Shown here piece after piece: positions 43,043 to 51,698 of a DNA stretch of 64,000 nt (position 1 is its first letter; each line of letters starts with the position of its first letter). Below the pieces are notes generated by a model, which saw nothing but the letters and a program-made list of their open reading frames with translations, was not told the DNA's origin and did no database searches. Origin of the DNA: JAIYDQ01 sp034408855 (lineage in GTDB: Bacteria > Planctomycetota > Planctomycetia > Pirellulales > Pirellulaceae); contig JAWXCK010000294.1 of the NCBI GenBank assembly GCA_034408855.1, positions 49,197-113,196 of the forward strand, written 5' to 3'. The position numbers were made by a program, and so were the translations under genes.

Positions 43043-45283
43043 CTAAAAATCAAAGTTAAAGGTCTTCATGCAGAAACGGTAGAATCGCCATCCAAGCGAT
43101 CGCCATTCTAAGTGGACTCGTGCCTTACCTCGATAGCTCGATCGGAACGGTACATGCTTGGGTTCCAACGGTACGGTGGCTTGGTAAGAGGTACTGATTG
43201 GTCGGACTTTTCCGGATTCATCTTGGGCAGTATTGAGTTGTCCACCCGCCTGAATGGCTAAGTTCTCAGGACTCTCTTTCATTTGTGATTTAGATATGGA
43301 AAGGATCTTACCCGTCACGCTGTTCAAACGAGCCGAGTCGAGCATCAGTTCAACTTCGTCGCCTTCTTCGATCAAGTCAACATCGGATTGATCCACAACG
43401 ATGATTGCTTCCATCAACGCTGGCTCGCCTACAACGCACAGGACATCGCCTTCGGAAAAAAACGCTTGGCTATTGGCAGGCGCAAACGGATTGCCCGCCC
43501 AACCTGGCAACTGATCTTCAGCGATCGCGGCTTTCGAAACCGGCTTGCTGGTAGGCTCGACAATGACCCCTGCTCTTGGGCTGACTACCAACAATTGAGC
43601 GCGTTTCGCTCGGACTTGATTCAGGAGCTTGCCGGCTGAAGCAACAACGTCTTCTTGAGCTGGAATCATTGCGCTTTGTTTCGGATCTAAATAAACCTGC
43701 CGCTTCATCAAGTCCAAACGAACCTTTGCCAATTCGTACTCGTTTAGGTATTTGGTCTCCTGAACTGCCAAGTCGATATTGTCCAGTTTTGCAATTACTT
43801 CGCCGCGTTGGACAGGCTCGCCAGGCCGCTTATTCCAAGCCACCAAGTGACCTGGCACCATCGTTCGAACTTGGAGCGCCCCTTGAGGCTGAATCTCAAA
43901 AGCGCACTTGACGCTGAAGGGGAGCGGGAACCAGCCGATGAACGCTACGATACTGCCGACGATTGCAAGGCTGGTAAGGATATTTCGTCGCTTCATTTTG
44001 GCGGCTCTTCCTGGGGTTTTGAAAAACTTGTAGGTCTGGAAAATCGGTTGGAAGATCATGCCTGCGACCCCCGCAATCGCGAACATCTGTCCAATGGCCT
44101 CTAGCCCATAAGGCTTGAGTACCTGATGCAAAAACCAAATGATTCCGAAGACTACGACCCATCGATAGATCGAGGCGACGATCGTAAAAAGCCCAAACCA
44201 GAATAGTTTACGGCGTGGCAAGAACGGGTTGTCTTGCAACTCAAGCCCCAAACAATTCGACTGAAACCATCGCTTGAGAACTTCTGTACTTTTCTGCCGG
44301 AGATTGGGAATCTCGAGGATGTCCATCAAAATATAGTAGCCGTCAAATCGCAGCAACGGATTTCCGTTAAACACGACCGTGCTGACCGAACAAATAAACA
44401 TGACCGAAAGGCACAGGAAATTGAACATACCGGGCGTGCTAAACCACCATAGGAATGTTGCAATGGAGGCGATGATCAGTTCGATATACATCCCTGCTGC
44501 ACCGATAAAAACGCGCTGCCATTTATTGCGAAGCATCCACGAATCGGACACGTTGCAATAAAGGCATGGCGTGAAGACCAAGAACATCAGCCCCATCTCG
44601 TGGCACTCGCCGCCAAATTTCTTGCAGCTCAAACCGTGACCAAATTCGTGCATGACCTTTACCGCTGCCATGGTTAGGCCAAGAAAAATCCAATTGTCGG
44701 CCGCGAAAAACTGCTCAAAGGTAGGCAGTTTCGCTTGGAATTTATCCCACTGCACAAACACCAGCGTCAAGGCTGCCAACCCGAAGACCAAAGCACAGAG
44801 TAGGCACCAAGTACTAAAGAGCCATCCAAAATACGGAAGAAGCCGATTTAAAATCCGCTCTGGATCGATTCCTCGAAATCGAACCGCGAAGATGTTCGTT
44901 GCCTTCCCCATGAGCTCGCGTTTGCGCTTCTGATCGCCACGCCGACGAAGCTGTCTCCCCTGGCCGGGCGCTTGCGATATCACCAGTCCGCTGCGATGCA
45001 ACATTCCGATAAATTGCTGGAGATCTTGCAGCGTAATGCGCTGCGGCGCAAACTTCGCTTGGAATGCCTCGCGTATCGACTGCAAGCTTGTCTTTCCATC
45101 CAGCATGGTAAGGATGGCGTATTCTTCTTCATGAAAGCGAAAATAGTTTAAACCAACCGGTTCCTTCACGACCCAATAGGTTCGGCCATCGTAACTATTT
45201 CGACTTGCGATCAAGTCCGCCCGCTTGCGCAGCGCGAGCGGTCGCATCGCGCTGTTGACAAGTGAGTCGGCCATCGTCGGCAT
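43043..45283 (-). CDS. PqqD-like/M50 site-2 protease/HlyD fusion membrane protein
   Basis: A 746-residue polytopic membrane protein with three parts. Residues about 35-105 resemble PqqD peptide-binding domains (YFRFHEEEYAILTMLDGKTSLQSIREAF). Residues about 150-455 hold several transmembrane helices with the zinc protease motif HEFGH (212-216) and the second site-2 protease motif NPLLRFDGYY (about 308-317). Residues about 460-740 form a HlyD-type barrel-sandwich adaptor (VPGHLVAWNKRPGEPVQRGEVIAKLDN). Similar putative peptide zinc metalloproteases, including YydH of Bacillus, occur with peptide maturation and export genes. It is the last gene of a three-gene adaptor cluster. Confidence 0.88.
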   Translation of the reverse strand: MPTMADSLVNSAMRPLALRKRADLIASRNSYDGRTYWVVKEPVGLNYFRFHEEEYAILTMLDGKTSLQSIREAFQAKFAPQRITLQDLQQFIGMLHRSGLVISQAPGQGRQLRRRGDQKRKRELMGKATNIFAVRFRGIDPERILNRLLPYFGWLFSTWCLLCALVFGLAALTLVFVQWDKFQAKLPTFEQFFAADNWIFLGLTMAAVKVMHEFGHGLSCKKFGGECHEMGLMFLVFTPCLYCNVSDSWMLRNKWQRVFIGAAGMYIELIIASIATFLWWFSTPGMFNFLCLSVMFICSVSTVVFNGNPLLRFDGYYILMDILEIPNLRQKSTEVLKRWFQSNCLGLELQDNPFLPRRKLFWFGLFTIVASIYRWVVVFGIIWFLHQVLKPYGLEAIGQMFAIAGVAGMIFQPIFQTYKFFKTPGRAAKMKRRNILTSLAIVGSIVAFIGWFPLPFSVKCAFEIQPQGALQVRTMVPGHLVAWNKRPGEPVQRGEVIAKLDNIDLAVQETKYLNEYELAKVRLDLMKRQVYLDPKQSAMIPAQEDVVASAGKLLNQVRAKRAQLLVVSPRAGVIVEPTSKPVSKAAIAEDQLPGWAGNPFAPANSQAFFSEGDVLCVVGEPALMEAIIVVDQSDVDLIEEGDEVELMLDSARLNSVTGKILSISKSQMKESPENLAIQAGGQLNTAQDESGKVRPISTSYQATVPLEPKHVPFRSSYRGKARVHLEWRSLGWRFYRFCMKTFNFDF

Positions 45284-45326
45284 GGAAGGGATCGTTTTCT
45301 AAAAAGCGAAGACACTAAGGGGATGG

Positions 45327-45420
45327 AAAGGACATCAGGGACATAAAGGACAAAAGAAAAGAGATTTTATGTTGGTTGCGATCAATCGATCGCGATTTAG
45401 GTCCCTTTGGATTTTTTGTC
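45327..45420. repeat. Dispersed GGACATAAG-type repeat between cluster genes
   Basis: The array AAAGGACATCAGGGACATAA (from 45327) continues with AGGAC and an A/G-rich flank; it matches the 9-bp repeat in the cyclase gene (3325-3360) in the opposite orientation, flank included. About 50 bases further, GGTCCCTTTGG and GTCTCTTT (45399-45426) are partly complementary to it, so the spacer may fold. Confidence 0.65.
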
Positions 45421-45436
45421 TCTTTGCACTGACAAA

Positions 45437-46657
45437 TTATTTCGTGGATATCTCGATCTTGGCAGGCATTCCTTCGCGGAAGATCCACTGATTGTTCGAT
45501 TTTTGATTGGGGATCTGAATCCAAATTTTGTAAGCCCCGGACGATTCCATCACGGGCGATACAAAGCCAACTTTAGAAGTGATACGTTCAACTCGACCAG
45601 GAAAAAGTTCGACGTCAATCGTTGCTGGCGCACCGACCAACTCGTGCGGAGCTGCCGATAATTGCGAAACTCGCACTTGACCCTGCACTCGCATCTGTTC
45701 CATTGAAACCAATCGCAAAATCACATCGCCGACCCGAACCCAGTCGTATCGTTCCTTAACTTTTTCTGCAACAATTCCTTCAAATGGGGCGACAATTTTT
45801 CGCATCTGCACGTGAACTTCCGCAGCCCCCTGTTTGGCTTTGGATACTTCCGCCGCCGATAGATCCTGCTTGTTTTTTACTTCGGCAACAACGATTGCCA
45901 ACTGAGCTCGTTTGTATTCCAGCCATTTTTTGCTTAGCTCGGTTGCGGTTCCGACGCCCTTTTCGTCGATCTCAAGTGCTATCTTGTATTCCTCGCCAGC
46001 CACTTCGTGCGAAGCTTTGGAGTATTGGATTTCCGAATCATCCTTGGCTTTTTCAACGGCCGCCTGGTACTCCTTTCGCGTTACTTCTAGCTCAGAATTG
46101 GCTAGTCGATCATCTATTTGAACCATCAGTGTATTGGCGGCTAAGACATCCCCTTCCTCGCATTCCATCTGCATAATCAGTCCATCGGCTTGAGCAGCAA
46201 TGGGTAGATCGTTGACGAATTTCAAATGCGCGGTTTCGATGCGAATCTTTCCGTCGTGGGAAGGCTCGGCTTTCTCCGAAACGGTGCCTTGGAAGGAATT
46301 CCTCGAATCAACATTGTTAGGCGTCGAGGCGAATACGTTCGATCCAAAGCTCGAACTGCTATTTTGTAACGTAGGAGTTGCGATTTCTGACGACAGCTCT
46401 TGAGCATTCGCCGGCATCACAAACGAGCTGGGGACGGTAATATCCAATGGACCATCGCCCGACTTCGCGTCTGAATCGCCCGCGACTAAAACGCCGGTCT
46501 CGGCATTATTTCCAGAAGGTCCAACTGGAGTGAGTGTCGGTGCATTCGGATCGGGTTGCCCAAAAACTGTTTCTTTAAGTTGATCGCAACCGGAGAACGC
46601 GAAGCAGACGCATCCAAGAACAACAGCAATAATTTTTTTTGAAGGCTTCATGGTCAT
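45437..46657 (-). CDS. HlyD-family adaptor lipoprotein
   Basis: A 406-residue predicted lipoprotein; the lipobox FSGC places the modified Cys near residue 24. After a Ser/Asn-rich linker to about 130 come the halves of a lipoyl-type barrel (GKIRIETAHLKFVNDLPIAAQADGLIMQMECEEGDVLAANTLMVQIDD, and IVAPFEGIVAEKVKERYDWVRVGDVI) separated by a coiled coil (about 195-290). This is the periplasmic adaptor architecture of HlyD/RND systems. It lies between the other two HlyD-containing genes, 7 bp from the upstream one. Confidence 0.9.
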   Translation of the reverse strand: MTMKPSKKIIAVVLGCVCFAFSGCDQLKETVFGQPDPNAPTLTPVGPSGNNAETGVLVAGDSDAKSGDGPLDITVPSSFVMPANAQELSSEIATPTLQNSSSSFGSNVFASTPNNVDSRNSFQGTVSEKAEPSHDGKIRIETAHLKFVNDLPIAAQADGLIMQMECEEGDVLAANTLMVQIDDRLANSELEVTRKEYQAAVEKAKDDSEIQYSKASHEVAGEEYKIALEIDEKGVGTATELSKKWLEYKRAQLAIVVAEVKNKQDLSAAEVSKAKQGAAEVHVQMRKIVAPFEGIVAEKVKERYDWVRVGDVILRLVSMEQMRVQGQVRVSQLSAAPHELVGAPATIDVELFPGRVERITSKVGFVSPVMESSGAYKIWIQIPNQKSNNQWIFREGMPAKIEISTK

Positions 46658-46664
46658 TTTGGAA

Positions 46665-48710
46665 TTAGAAAAAGAGATAAGTTCGGATGACTTCGATCGG
46701 CTGATACAACCATACCCATGCGAAGCTACGTTTGCCGCACTTCACGTCGGCGATGACTTCGGCACCCGGTCGGCGGCTGATGCCCTCCATCGAATCGGGG
46801 ATGACTCGAAGTTTGACCGCCACACCGTCTTCGCCATGGACTTCAGCGCGTTGATGCACCGAGTCTCGGGAAAGTTTGCCGGTTCGCTTATTTTCGGGAT
46901 CTGTTTTTAAAATAAACTCGCAAGGCAAATAGTCTTCGTCGGTTTCTTTGAAAGCGGCGTCAAGATGCTTCATCCGCTTCTCTGGCATATAGACTTCGAC
47001 TTCCCACTCCTTAGAAAAATCGGCGACGTTCATCAGTAACTGCCCAGTAACGACCGGTCGCGCCGCCAGTCTTTTTTCGACTTCCCAAGTCGTCACGACA
47101 CCGGTAATCGGGCTCACACGAATCAACTTGGAATCCTTTTGCATCAAGACTACCAATTGGCGTTCGTAATTGCGAAGTTGTTGTTCAACCTCGGCTTTTT
47201 CGCTTTGCAGTTGAAGCCGCTCAGTCTCACTGCCGATTCCTTTATTGATTGAATACTCGATGCTATTGAGCCGACTGACCGCTTGAGCTTGTTGGCCACG
47301 AATGTTCAATATCTCGACTTCCAGATCGCGGTTCTTCATTTTGACGACCGGCTGGCCTTCTTGGACCATCATCCCTTGGGTGACATAGACTTCTTCGATT
47401 TCACCGTCGACATGCGCAAAAATATCTTTTTGGGAAATCGGCTGCAGTTGTCCGTTCCCCTTGAGATCGAAATCGATCGGAACTAGGAAGGCAGCGACGA
47501 CCGCAGCCGCAATCAAACCAAGAATGGCCAGCGTTTTCGGCAGGGCCGATCCGCGAAACATCCACGTCGCACGATCGAGGAACTTCCAAAGCGGCATCAA
47601 GAACAGGTTGCTGTGCGTCATCGAATTTGACAGCGCTCGACAACTGTGTTCATACACTAAGTCGACGCGGCTTTGCAACGCCGCACGATCGAGTTGCGTT
47701 TCAATCTGTTCGACTATCAAGGCACCGATGGCGGGACCACGATGACGGCTTTCGGGTGAAACATTCCGCGCCGTGAGAACGTCGCCCTCGATCGTTTTTT
47801 CAGGACGGTAAATCGGCAACACCGCAATGGTTCGTCCATGCGATTGATCGACATAGTCCTCGACCGCTTCTTCAATTTGTGGCGGTAAATCCTCGGTTGT
47901 TCCGTCATACCAGAGCGGCTCGCCCGAACGGATGACGCGCGTTGCAAGATTATTGAGGGCAGATACGATATTCGATCGGTTCTCGATCGTGTCCTGACCA
48001 CTGATCGCTTTGATACGAGCCTTTCGGCCCTTGGCGACGGCAACGCTTACTCGATCGCATTCGATGAGCCGCCGCCCTTCGTTGGCGATCGTGTACGCCG
48101 TGTCTCGCAAGTCGAGATTGTCATGGACAAGTCTCGCGAATTGATCGGCGCTGGTCAGCAGTCCATGTCGATCGGAAACTTTGAGCAACGATTGGCCTTT
48201 CAACCATTCGCTGATTATTTTTCCCATGTGCTCGATAAAGCGAAGGTAACCGCGCTGTGCATCTGGCTGCGCGTCACCTCGCTGAAAAATCTCCATCACG
48301 CCCGAGGGTTGCTTGCCACCTAATAACGGCGTCATCACCAGCAGATAGGGAGTCGGATTGGCGAATTCATGCTGGTCGCCAAAACTGGAATTCGGCGGAA
48401 TCAACTCTGCTCGACCCTGGCTCATGACTCGCCCCAGCAATCGACCGTGCCGCAATGCATCTTCATTGTTTCCATCGGTTAACGACGGATCAATTTGGAT
48501 CTGATACGAAAGCCGCATCGCTCCGTCTTGATCGAGCAACCAAATCGCTCCACCGACAGCGGCAAGGGCTGTCACAATCCGCTGCAGAACGCTCGGATAA
48601 AACTCACTTGCCTCGATATCTGACTTGGAGAGTTCCGATATTTCATTGACCAAGCTTCGAATCTGCTGCTTGGTTCGTTCTACACTCTCTTCGGTTGGTG
48701 TGGACGACAT
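46665..48710 (-). CDS. GAF-GAF-TM-HlyD protein
   Basis: A 681-residue protein combining sensing and adaptor domains. Residues about 30-165 and 190-340 look like two GAF domains (LLVMTPLLGGKQPSGVMEIFQ; RVSVAVAKGRKARIKAISGQ). A transmembrane segment follows at about 393-412 (TLAILGLIAAAVVAAFLVPI). The rest is a HlyD-type adaptor with barrel halves FAHVDGEIEEVYVTQGMMVQEGQPVVKM and RVSPITGVVTTWEVEKRLAARPVVTGQ around a coiled coil. This places a cytoplasmic GAF sensor on the same chain as a periplasmic adaptor, an uncommon design. It is the first gene of the three-gene cluster. Confidence 0.88.
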   Translation of the reverse strand: MSSTPTEESVERTKQQIRSLVNEISELSKSDIEASEFYPSVLQRIVTALAAVGGAIWLLDQDGAMRLSYQIQIDPSLTDGNNEDALRHGRLLGRVMSQGRAELIPPNSSFGDQHEFANPTPYLLVMTPLLGGKQPSGVMEIFQRGDAQPDAQRGYLRFIEHMGKIISEWLKGQSLLKVSDRHGLLTSADQFARLVHDNLDLRDTAYTIANEGRRLIECDRVSVAVAKGRKARIKAISGQDTIENRSNIVSALNNLATRVIRSGEPLWYDGTTEDLPPQIEEAVEDYVDQSHGRTIAVLPIYRPEKTIEGDVLTARNVSPESRHRGPAIGALIVEQIETQLDRAALQSRVDLVYEHSCRALSNSMTHSNLFLMPLWKFLDRATWMFRGSALPKTLAILGLIAAAVVAAFLVPIDFDLKGNGQLQPISQKDIFAHVDGEIEEVYVTQGMMVQEGQPVVKMKNRDLEVEILNIRGQQAQAVSRLNSIEYSINKGIGSETERLQLQSEKAEVEQQLRNYERQLVVLMQKDSKLIRVSPITGVVTTWEVEKRLAARPVVTGQLLMNVADFSKEWEVEVYMPEKRMKHLDAAFKETDEDYLPCEFILKTDPENKRTGKLSRDSVHQRAEVHGEDGVAVKLRVIPDSMEGISRRPGAEVIADVKCGKRSFAWVWLYQPIEVIRTYLFF

Positions 48711-48894
48711 AGGTCACTTATCAACGGCTTCGGATGGTCATGGGAAAATGGACGACTTTGAAAATAAGCGATGCTTCGATCCAATCAACGGCTAAAACGA
48801 TTCATCTCGCGACTATTACGGAATCAGCTCGTTCTCTCTGTCGGTTGTATCGAAGACGCAAAATTTTCCTGACAGGCCTGGAAACGGCAACCCT

Positions 48895-48923
48895 TTTTGT
48901 TTATACCAAATGTATAAACAAAA
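48895..48923 (+). promoter_or_regulatory. Perfect 12-bp inverted repeat upstream of the orphan gene
   Basis: TTTTGTTTATAC (48895-48906) and GTATAAACAAAA (48912-48923) flank CAAAT. The repeat is perfect and AT-rich, unlike its surroundings, and lies 31 bp before the TTG start at 48955 and 184 bp from the divergent GAF-HlyD gene. It is a strong operator candidate; GTATAAA could also serve as a -10 element. Confidence 0.6.
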
Positions 48924-48954
48924 TCTAGTACGGTTTTCGAATTAGGATCTTATT

Positions 48955-49950
48955 TTGAAACACGGATGGCGGACCCTACTTTCAGGCCTTTCTCACCCCT
49001 CCTGGCGTCCCCAACCAGACGGGGGGGGTGAGTCGTCGCCATTTTCCTTTCATAAAAGCGGAGATCGGCGCATTCCGACGGAAGAGACTTTGGAGCGGCT
49101 CGGTATTGGACTAGTCGGTCGATGGATTCGATGGTGGGACGCCCCGTCGAAAAAACCAATTTCGCTGGTCGGCGACTGGGAAAAGGCAGGAATCGAGGCC
49201 GTTAAAGAGCTTTCACATCAAGCTCCGACGCCTTCCGAGAAACTTCAGCGACTGGTTCAATTGGCGATCGACCAGCAGCATCCACTGTGGGTCGAAGGGG
49301 ACCCAGTACTAGCGGAACCTTACGAAGTTGCCGGCAGTCACGTTCGTGGACCACGGATGTTTATTTGGCTCGAGCTCTCAAAAAATGACCGAAATGTCCT
49401 TGAAATCGGTCTCGATTTCGATCGAAATCGGATCGATTCGATCGATCGAGAGATCTATTTGAAAGCGTTAGAGGCGCTTCGGATCGAATTGAAGAAAAGC
49501 TATCAACGCAAAAGTGCATGGCTGCAAACAAGCATAGAAATAGTAGACCCGATCGCCGCGCATCCGAATTCGACGCAATCGGTCGAAACGTCAATGGCGT
49601 GCATTGCAGAACTTGCATCGGTTTTAGACGCAGCTCGCTTAGCAACCATGAAACACATCGAATCGCGTCTCTCGTTTCTTGAAGGCGTTCGTCTCGATTC
49701 GTTGCAAGGAAACCAAATGCTGGCCAAGAGCCTCCATACACTCCTCGATAGGCATGGCTTACGTTTCCGATGCCCCGAGTGCGGCGAACCGGCTATTATG
49801 AGATGTCTTCGATCTGGGAATTCCTCAACCGGTTCCTTCGTCTTTGATCACTATTTGTCGCAGAACCGAACTTTTCATGGCGGACGCAGTTCGCTTCCCA
49901 AGTTGGTTGTCGTTGGAAAACCGGCTCGGCAAACTTCGGCGACTGGATAG
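48955..49950 (+). CDS. Orphan protein with a C-terminal zinc-ribbon-like motif
   Basis: A 331-residue protein I do not recognise, with no signal peptide. The TTG start has AGGA seven bases upstream. The middle (about 100-200) has a mixed alpha/beta pattern with MFIWLELSKNDRNVLEIGLDFDRNRID, then long helices (about 210-260), then CPECGEPAIMRC near 274-285, a possible zinc site with Cys at positions 1, 4 and 12. A run of eight G at 49021-49028 lies in the reading frame near the start and is prone to slippage. It is divergent from the adaptor cluster; a link is inference. Confidence 0.6.
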   Translation: MKHGWRTLLSGLSHPSWRPQPDGGGESSPFSFHKSGDRRIPTEETLERLGIGLVGRWIRWWDAPSKKPISLVGDWEKAGIEAVKELSHQAPTPSEKLQRLVQLAIDQQHPLWVEGDPVLAEPYEVAGSHVRGPRMFIWLELSKNDRNVLEIGLDFDRNRIDSIDREIYLKALEALRIELKKSYQRKSAWLQTSIEIVDPIAAHPNSTQSVETSMACIAELASVLDAARLATMKHIESRLSFLEGVRLDSLQGNQMLAKSLHTLLDRHGLRFRCPECGEPAIMRCLRSGNSSTGSFVFDHYLSQNRTFHGGRSSLPKLVVVGKPARQTSATG

Positions 49951-50030
49951 TTGATTGGGTTAGTCTTTTAGAATTGATCCAGTTAGACTAGAAACCGACT
50001 GAAGTTGACTCATGAACGCAGGTTGAAACC

Positions 50031-51698
50031 TTGGTGAATTTGACTCCCCCTAATAAATCGCTATCGCAACCCAAAACAACCGAGTCTTCCACCAAGAATT
50101 GGTTCTTCGGCAGTCTACTCCCCATTTTAATTGTCTTGCTGGGTATTGGGATTATCGCCGCAATGGGGAAAAGCCGCCCCATTCGAGTTGACGATGACGA
50201 TGGTACACCCGAGGCGCGTCTAGCAAAATTAGCGACGGTCTACGCTAGCCCCGTCGTGCCATTTGACGGAAACAAATATCTCGATATCGACGCAACCGGA
50301 GTCGTCGTTCCGTTTCGTCAGGTAACACTGGCGGCCGAAGTAGGTGGTCGCGTTGCATTTAAGAGTGATGCTTGTCGAATTGGAAAATTCGTGGAAGCCG
50401 GTGAGTTGCTCTTTAAATTGGACGCGACCGATTATCAGCTCGAAGTCGAACGACTCGCCGCCCTTCGAGACTCGGAATACGCACAGCAAAAAGAACTGGA
50501 CCAAGAGGTTTCGAATGCTCAGCGTTCACTCGAGCTTTCTGAGCAAGATGTCGAGCTGCAAGAAAAAGAGCTTCAGCGATTAGAAAAGCTCCCGGCTGGT
50601 TTCGCCAGTGCCACCGAACTTGACCAAGCCCGGCGAATGCAATTGGCTGCGTCGACGCAGCGTCTGACAATTCAGAACCAGTTAGAACTGCTCGAATCGC
50701 GCCGCACGCGAATCCTGCTCGGCGAACGACTAGCCGCAACACAACTTTCGCAAGCCAAAGTCAACTTAAATAGAACGCAGATTACCGCACCGATCTCCGG
50801 CGTCATCGTTTCTGAAATGGTCGAACAGTCGTCGTACATCCAGAAAGGAGCCACCCTATGCTTGATCCACGACACCCAACAAGTTGAAGTGTCCTGCAAT
50901 CTTCGCTCCGATCAACTGATGCTTGTATTGGATCACAAACAAGCTATGTCGCCCGTTGACTCAACGCCGCGAGCATCAGCCGAAAGCTATGAATTGCCGC
51001 CAACGCCGGTGACGGTCGAGTATCGCGTTGCCGGACGAGATGAATCGGTCTATCGATGGCAAGGAAAACTTAGTCGATATGAAGGAATCGGATTAACTGC
51101 CCAAAGCCGGACTGTTCCCATTCGCATCACGGTTGATGATCCTCGGCGAATGCAACGTAGCGAGCAATCGACCGACAACAAAACCAACAGCCGTTCGCCA
51201 CCTGCTCTCCTGCAAGGGATGTTCGTCGATTGCAAGATCCATACATCTCCACATCGCCCGCTGATATTAGTCCCAAAACTTGCGCTGCGACCAGGCAATC
51301 AGGTTTGGAAATTCGTGGATGATCCTTCGATTATTGCCAGTCCCAAAATGGACGAGTCGAATCCAACAAAAAAGCCGGCCGATGAAAAACCCAAGCCGAC
51401 CACGGCCACTGCTTCAAAACCAACAACACTCAAAATCAATCTCGAAGAATGGTCGGCAGGAACGGTGCGCGTCATTTCGAATCTACAAACGATTCGTTCG
51501 ATTCGATGGCCCGACAATGCCGGTGACGAGTATTGGGTAGCGGTCGCCCATCCGGAGCTCGAATTCGGTTCGCTTACGATCGTCTCGCCCGTCGCAAACC
51601 TGATTGGTGACGGCACCGATAAAGTTCGGTTGCAACTCAGTCCGCCAGCCGAAGCGATGCCTGAAGCGAACCGTGTGAAAAGCGGGCCGAATCCATGA
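50031..51698 (+). CDS. RND efflux periplasmic adaptor (membrane fusion protein)
   Basis: A 555-residue adaptor of an RND pump. One N-terminal transmembrane anchor (FGSLLPILIVLLGIGIIAAMG) is followed by a barrel half (GVVVPFRQVTLAAEVGGRVAFKSDACRIGKFVEAGELLFKLDATD), a long coiled coil (about 145-245) and the second half (ITAPISGVIVSEMVEQSSYIQKGATL). A Lys/Pro/Thr-rich stretch near 440-470 is an odd insertion. Start is TTG at 50031 or GTG at 50034; no ATG is in frame nearby. It overlaps the pump gene by ATGA. No outer-membrane channel gene follows. Confidence 0.9.
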   Translation: MVNLTPPNKSLSQPKTTESSTKNWFFGSLLPILIVLLGIGIIAAMGKSRPIRVDDDDGTPEARLAKLATVYASPVVPFDGNKYLDIDATGVVVPFRQVTLAAEVGGRVAFKSDACRIGKFVEAGELLFKLDATDYQLEVERLAALRDSEYAQQKELDQEVSNAQRSLELSEQDVELQEKELQRLEKLPAGFASATELDQARRMQLAASTQRLTIQNQLELLESRRTRILLGERLAATQLSQAKVNLNRTQITAPISGVIVSEMVEQSSYIQKGATLCLIHDTQQVEVSCNLRSDQLMLVLDHKQAMSPVDSTPRASAESYELPPTPVTVEYRVAGRDESVYRWQGKLSRYEGIGLTAQSRTVPIRITVDDPRRMQRSEQSTDNKTNSRSPPALLQGMFVDCKIHTSPHRPLILVPKLALRPGNQVWKFVDDPSIIASPKMDESNPTKKPADEKPKPTTATASKPTTLKINLEEWSAGTVRVISNLQTIRSIRWPDNAGDEYWVAVAHPELEFGSLTIVSPVANLIGDGTDKVRLQLSPPAEAMPEANRVKSGPNP

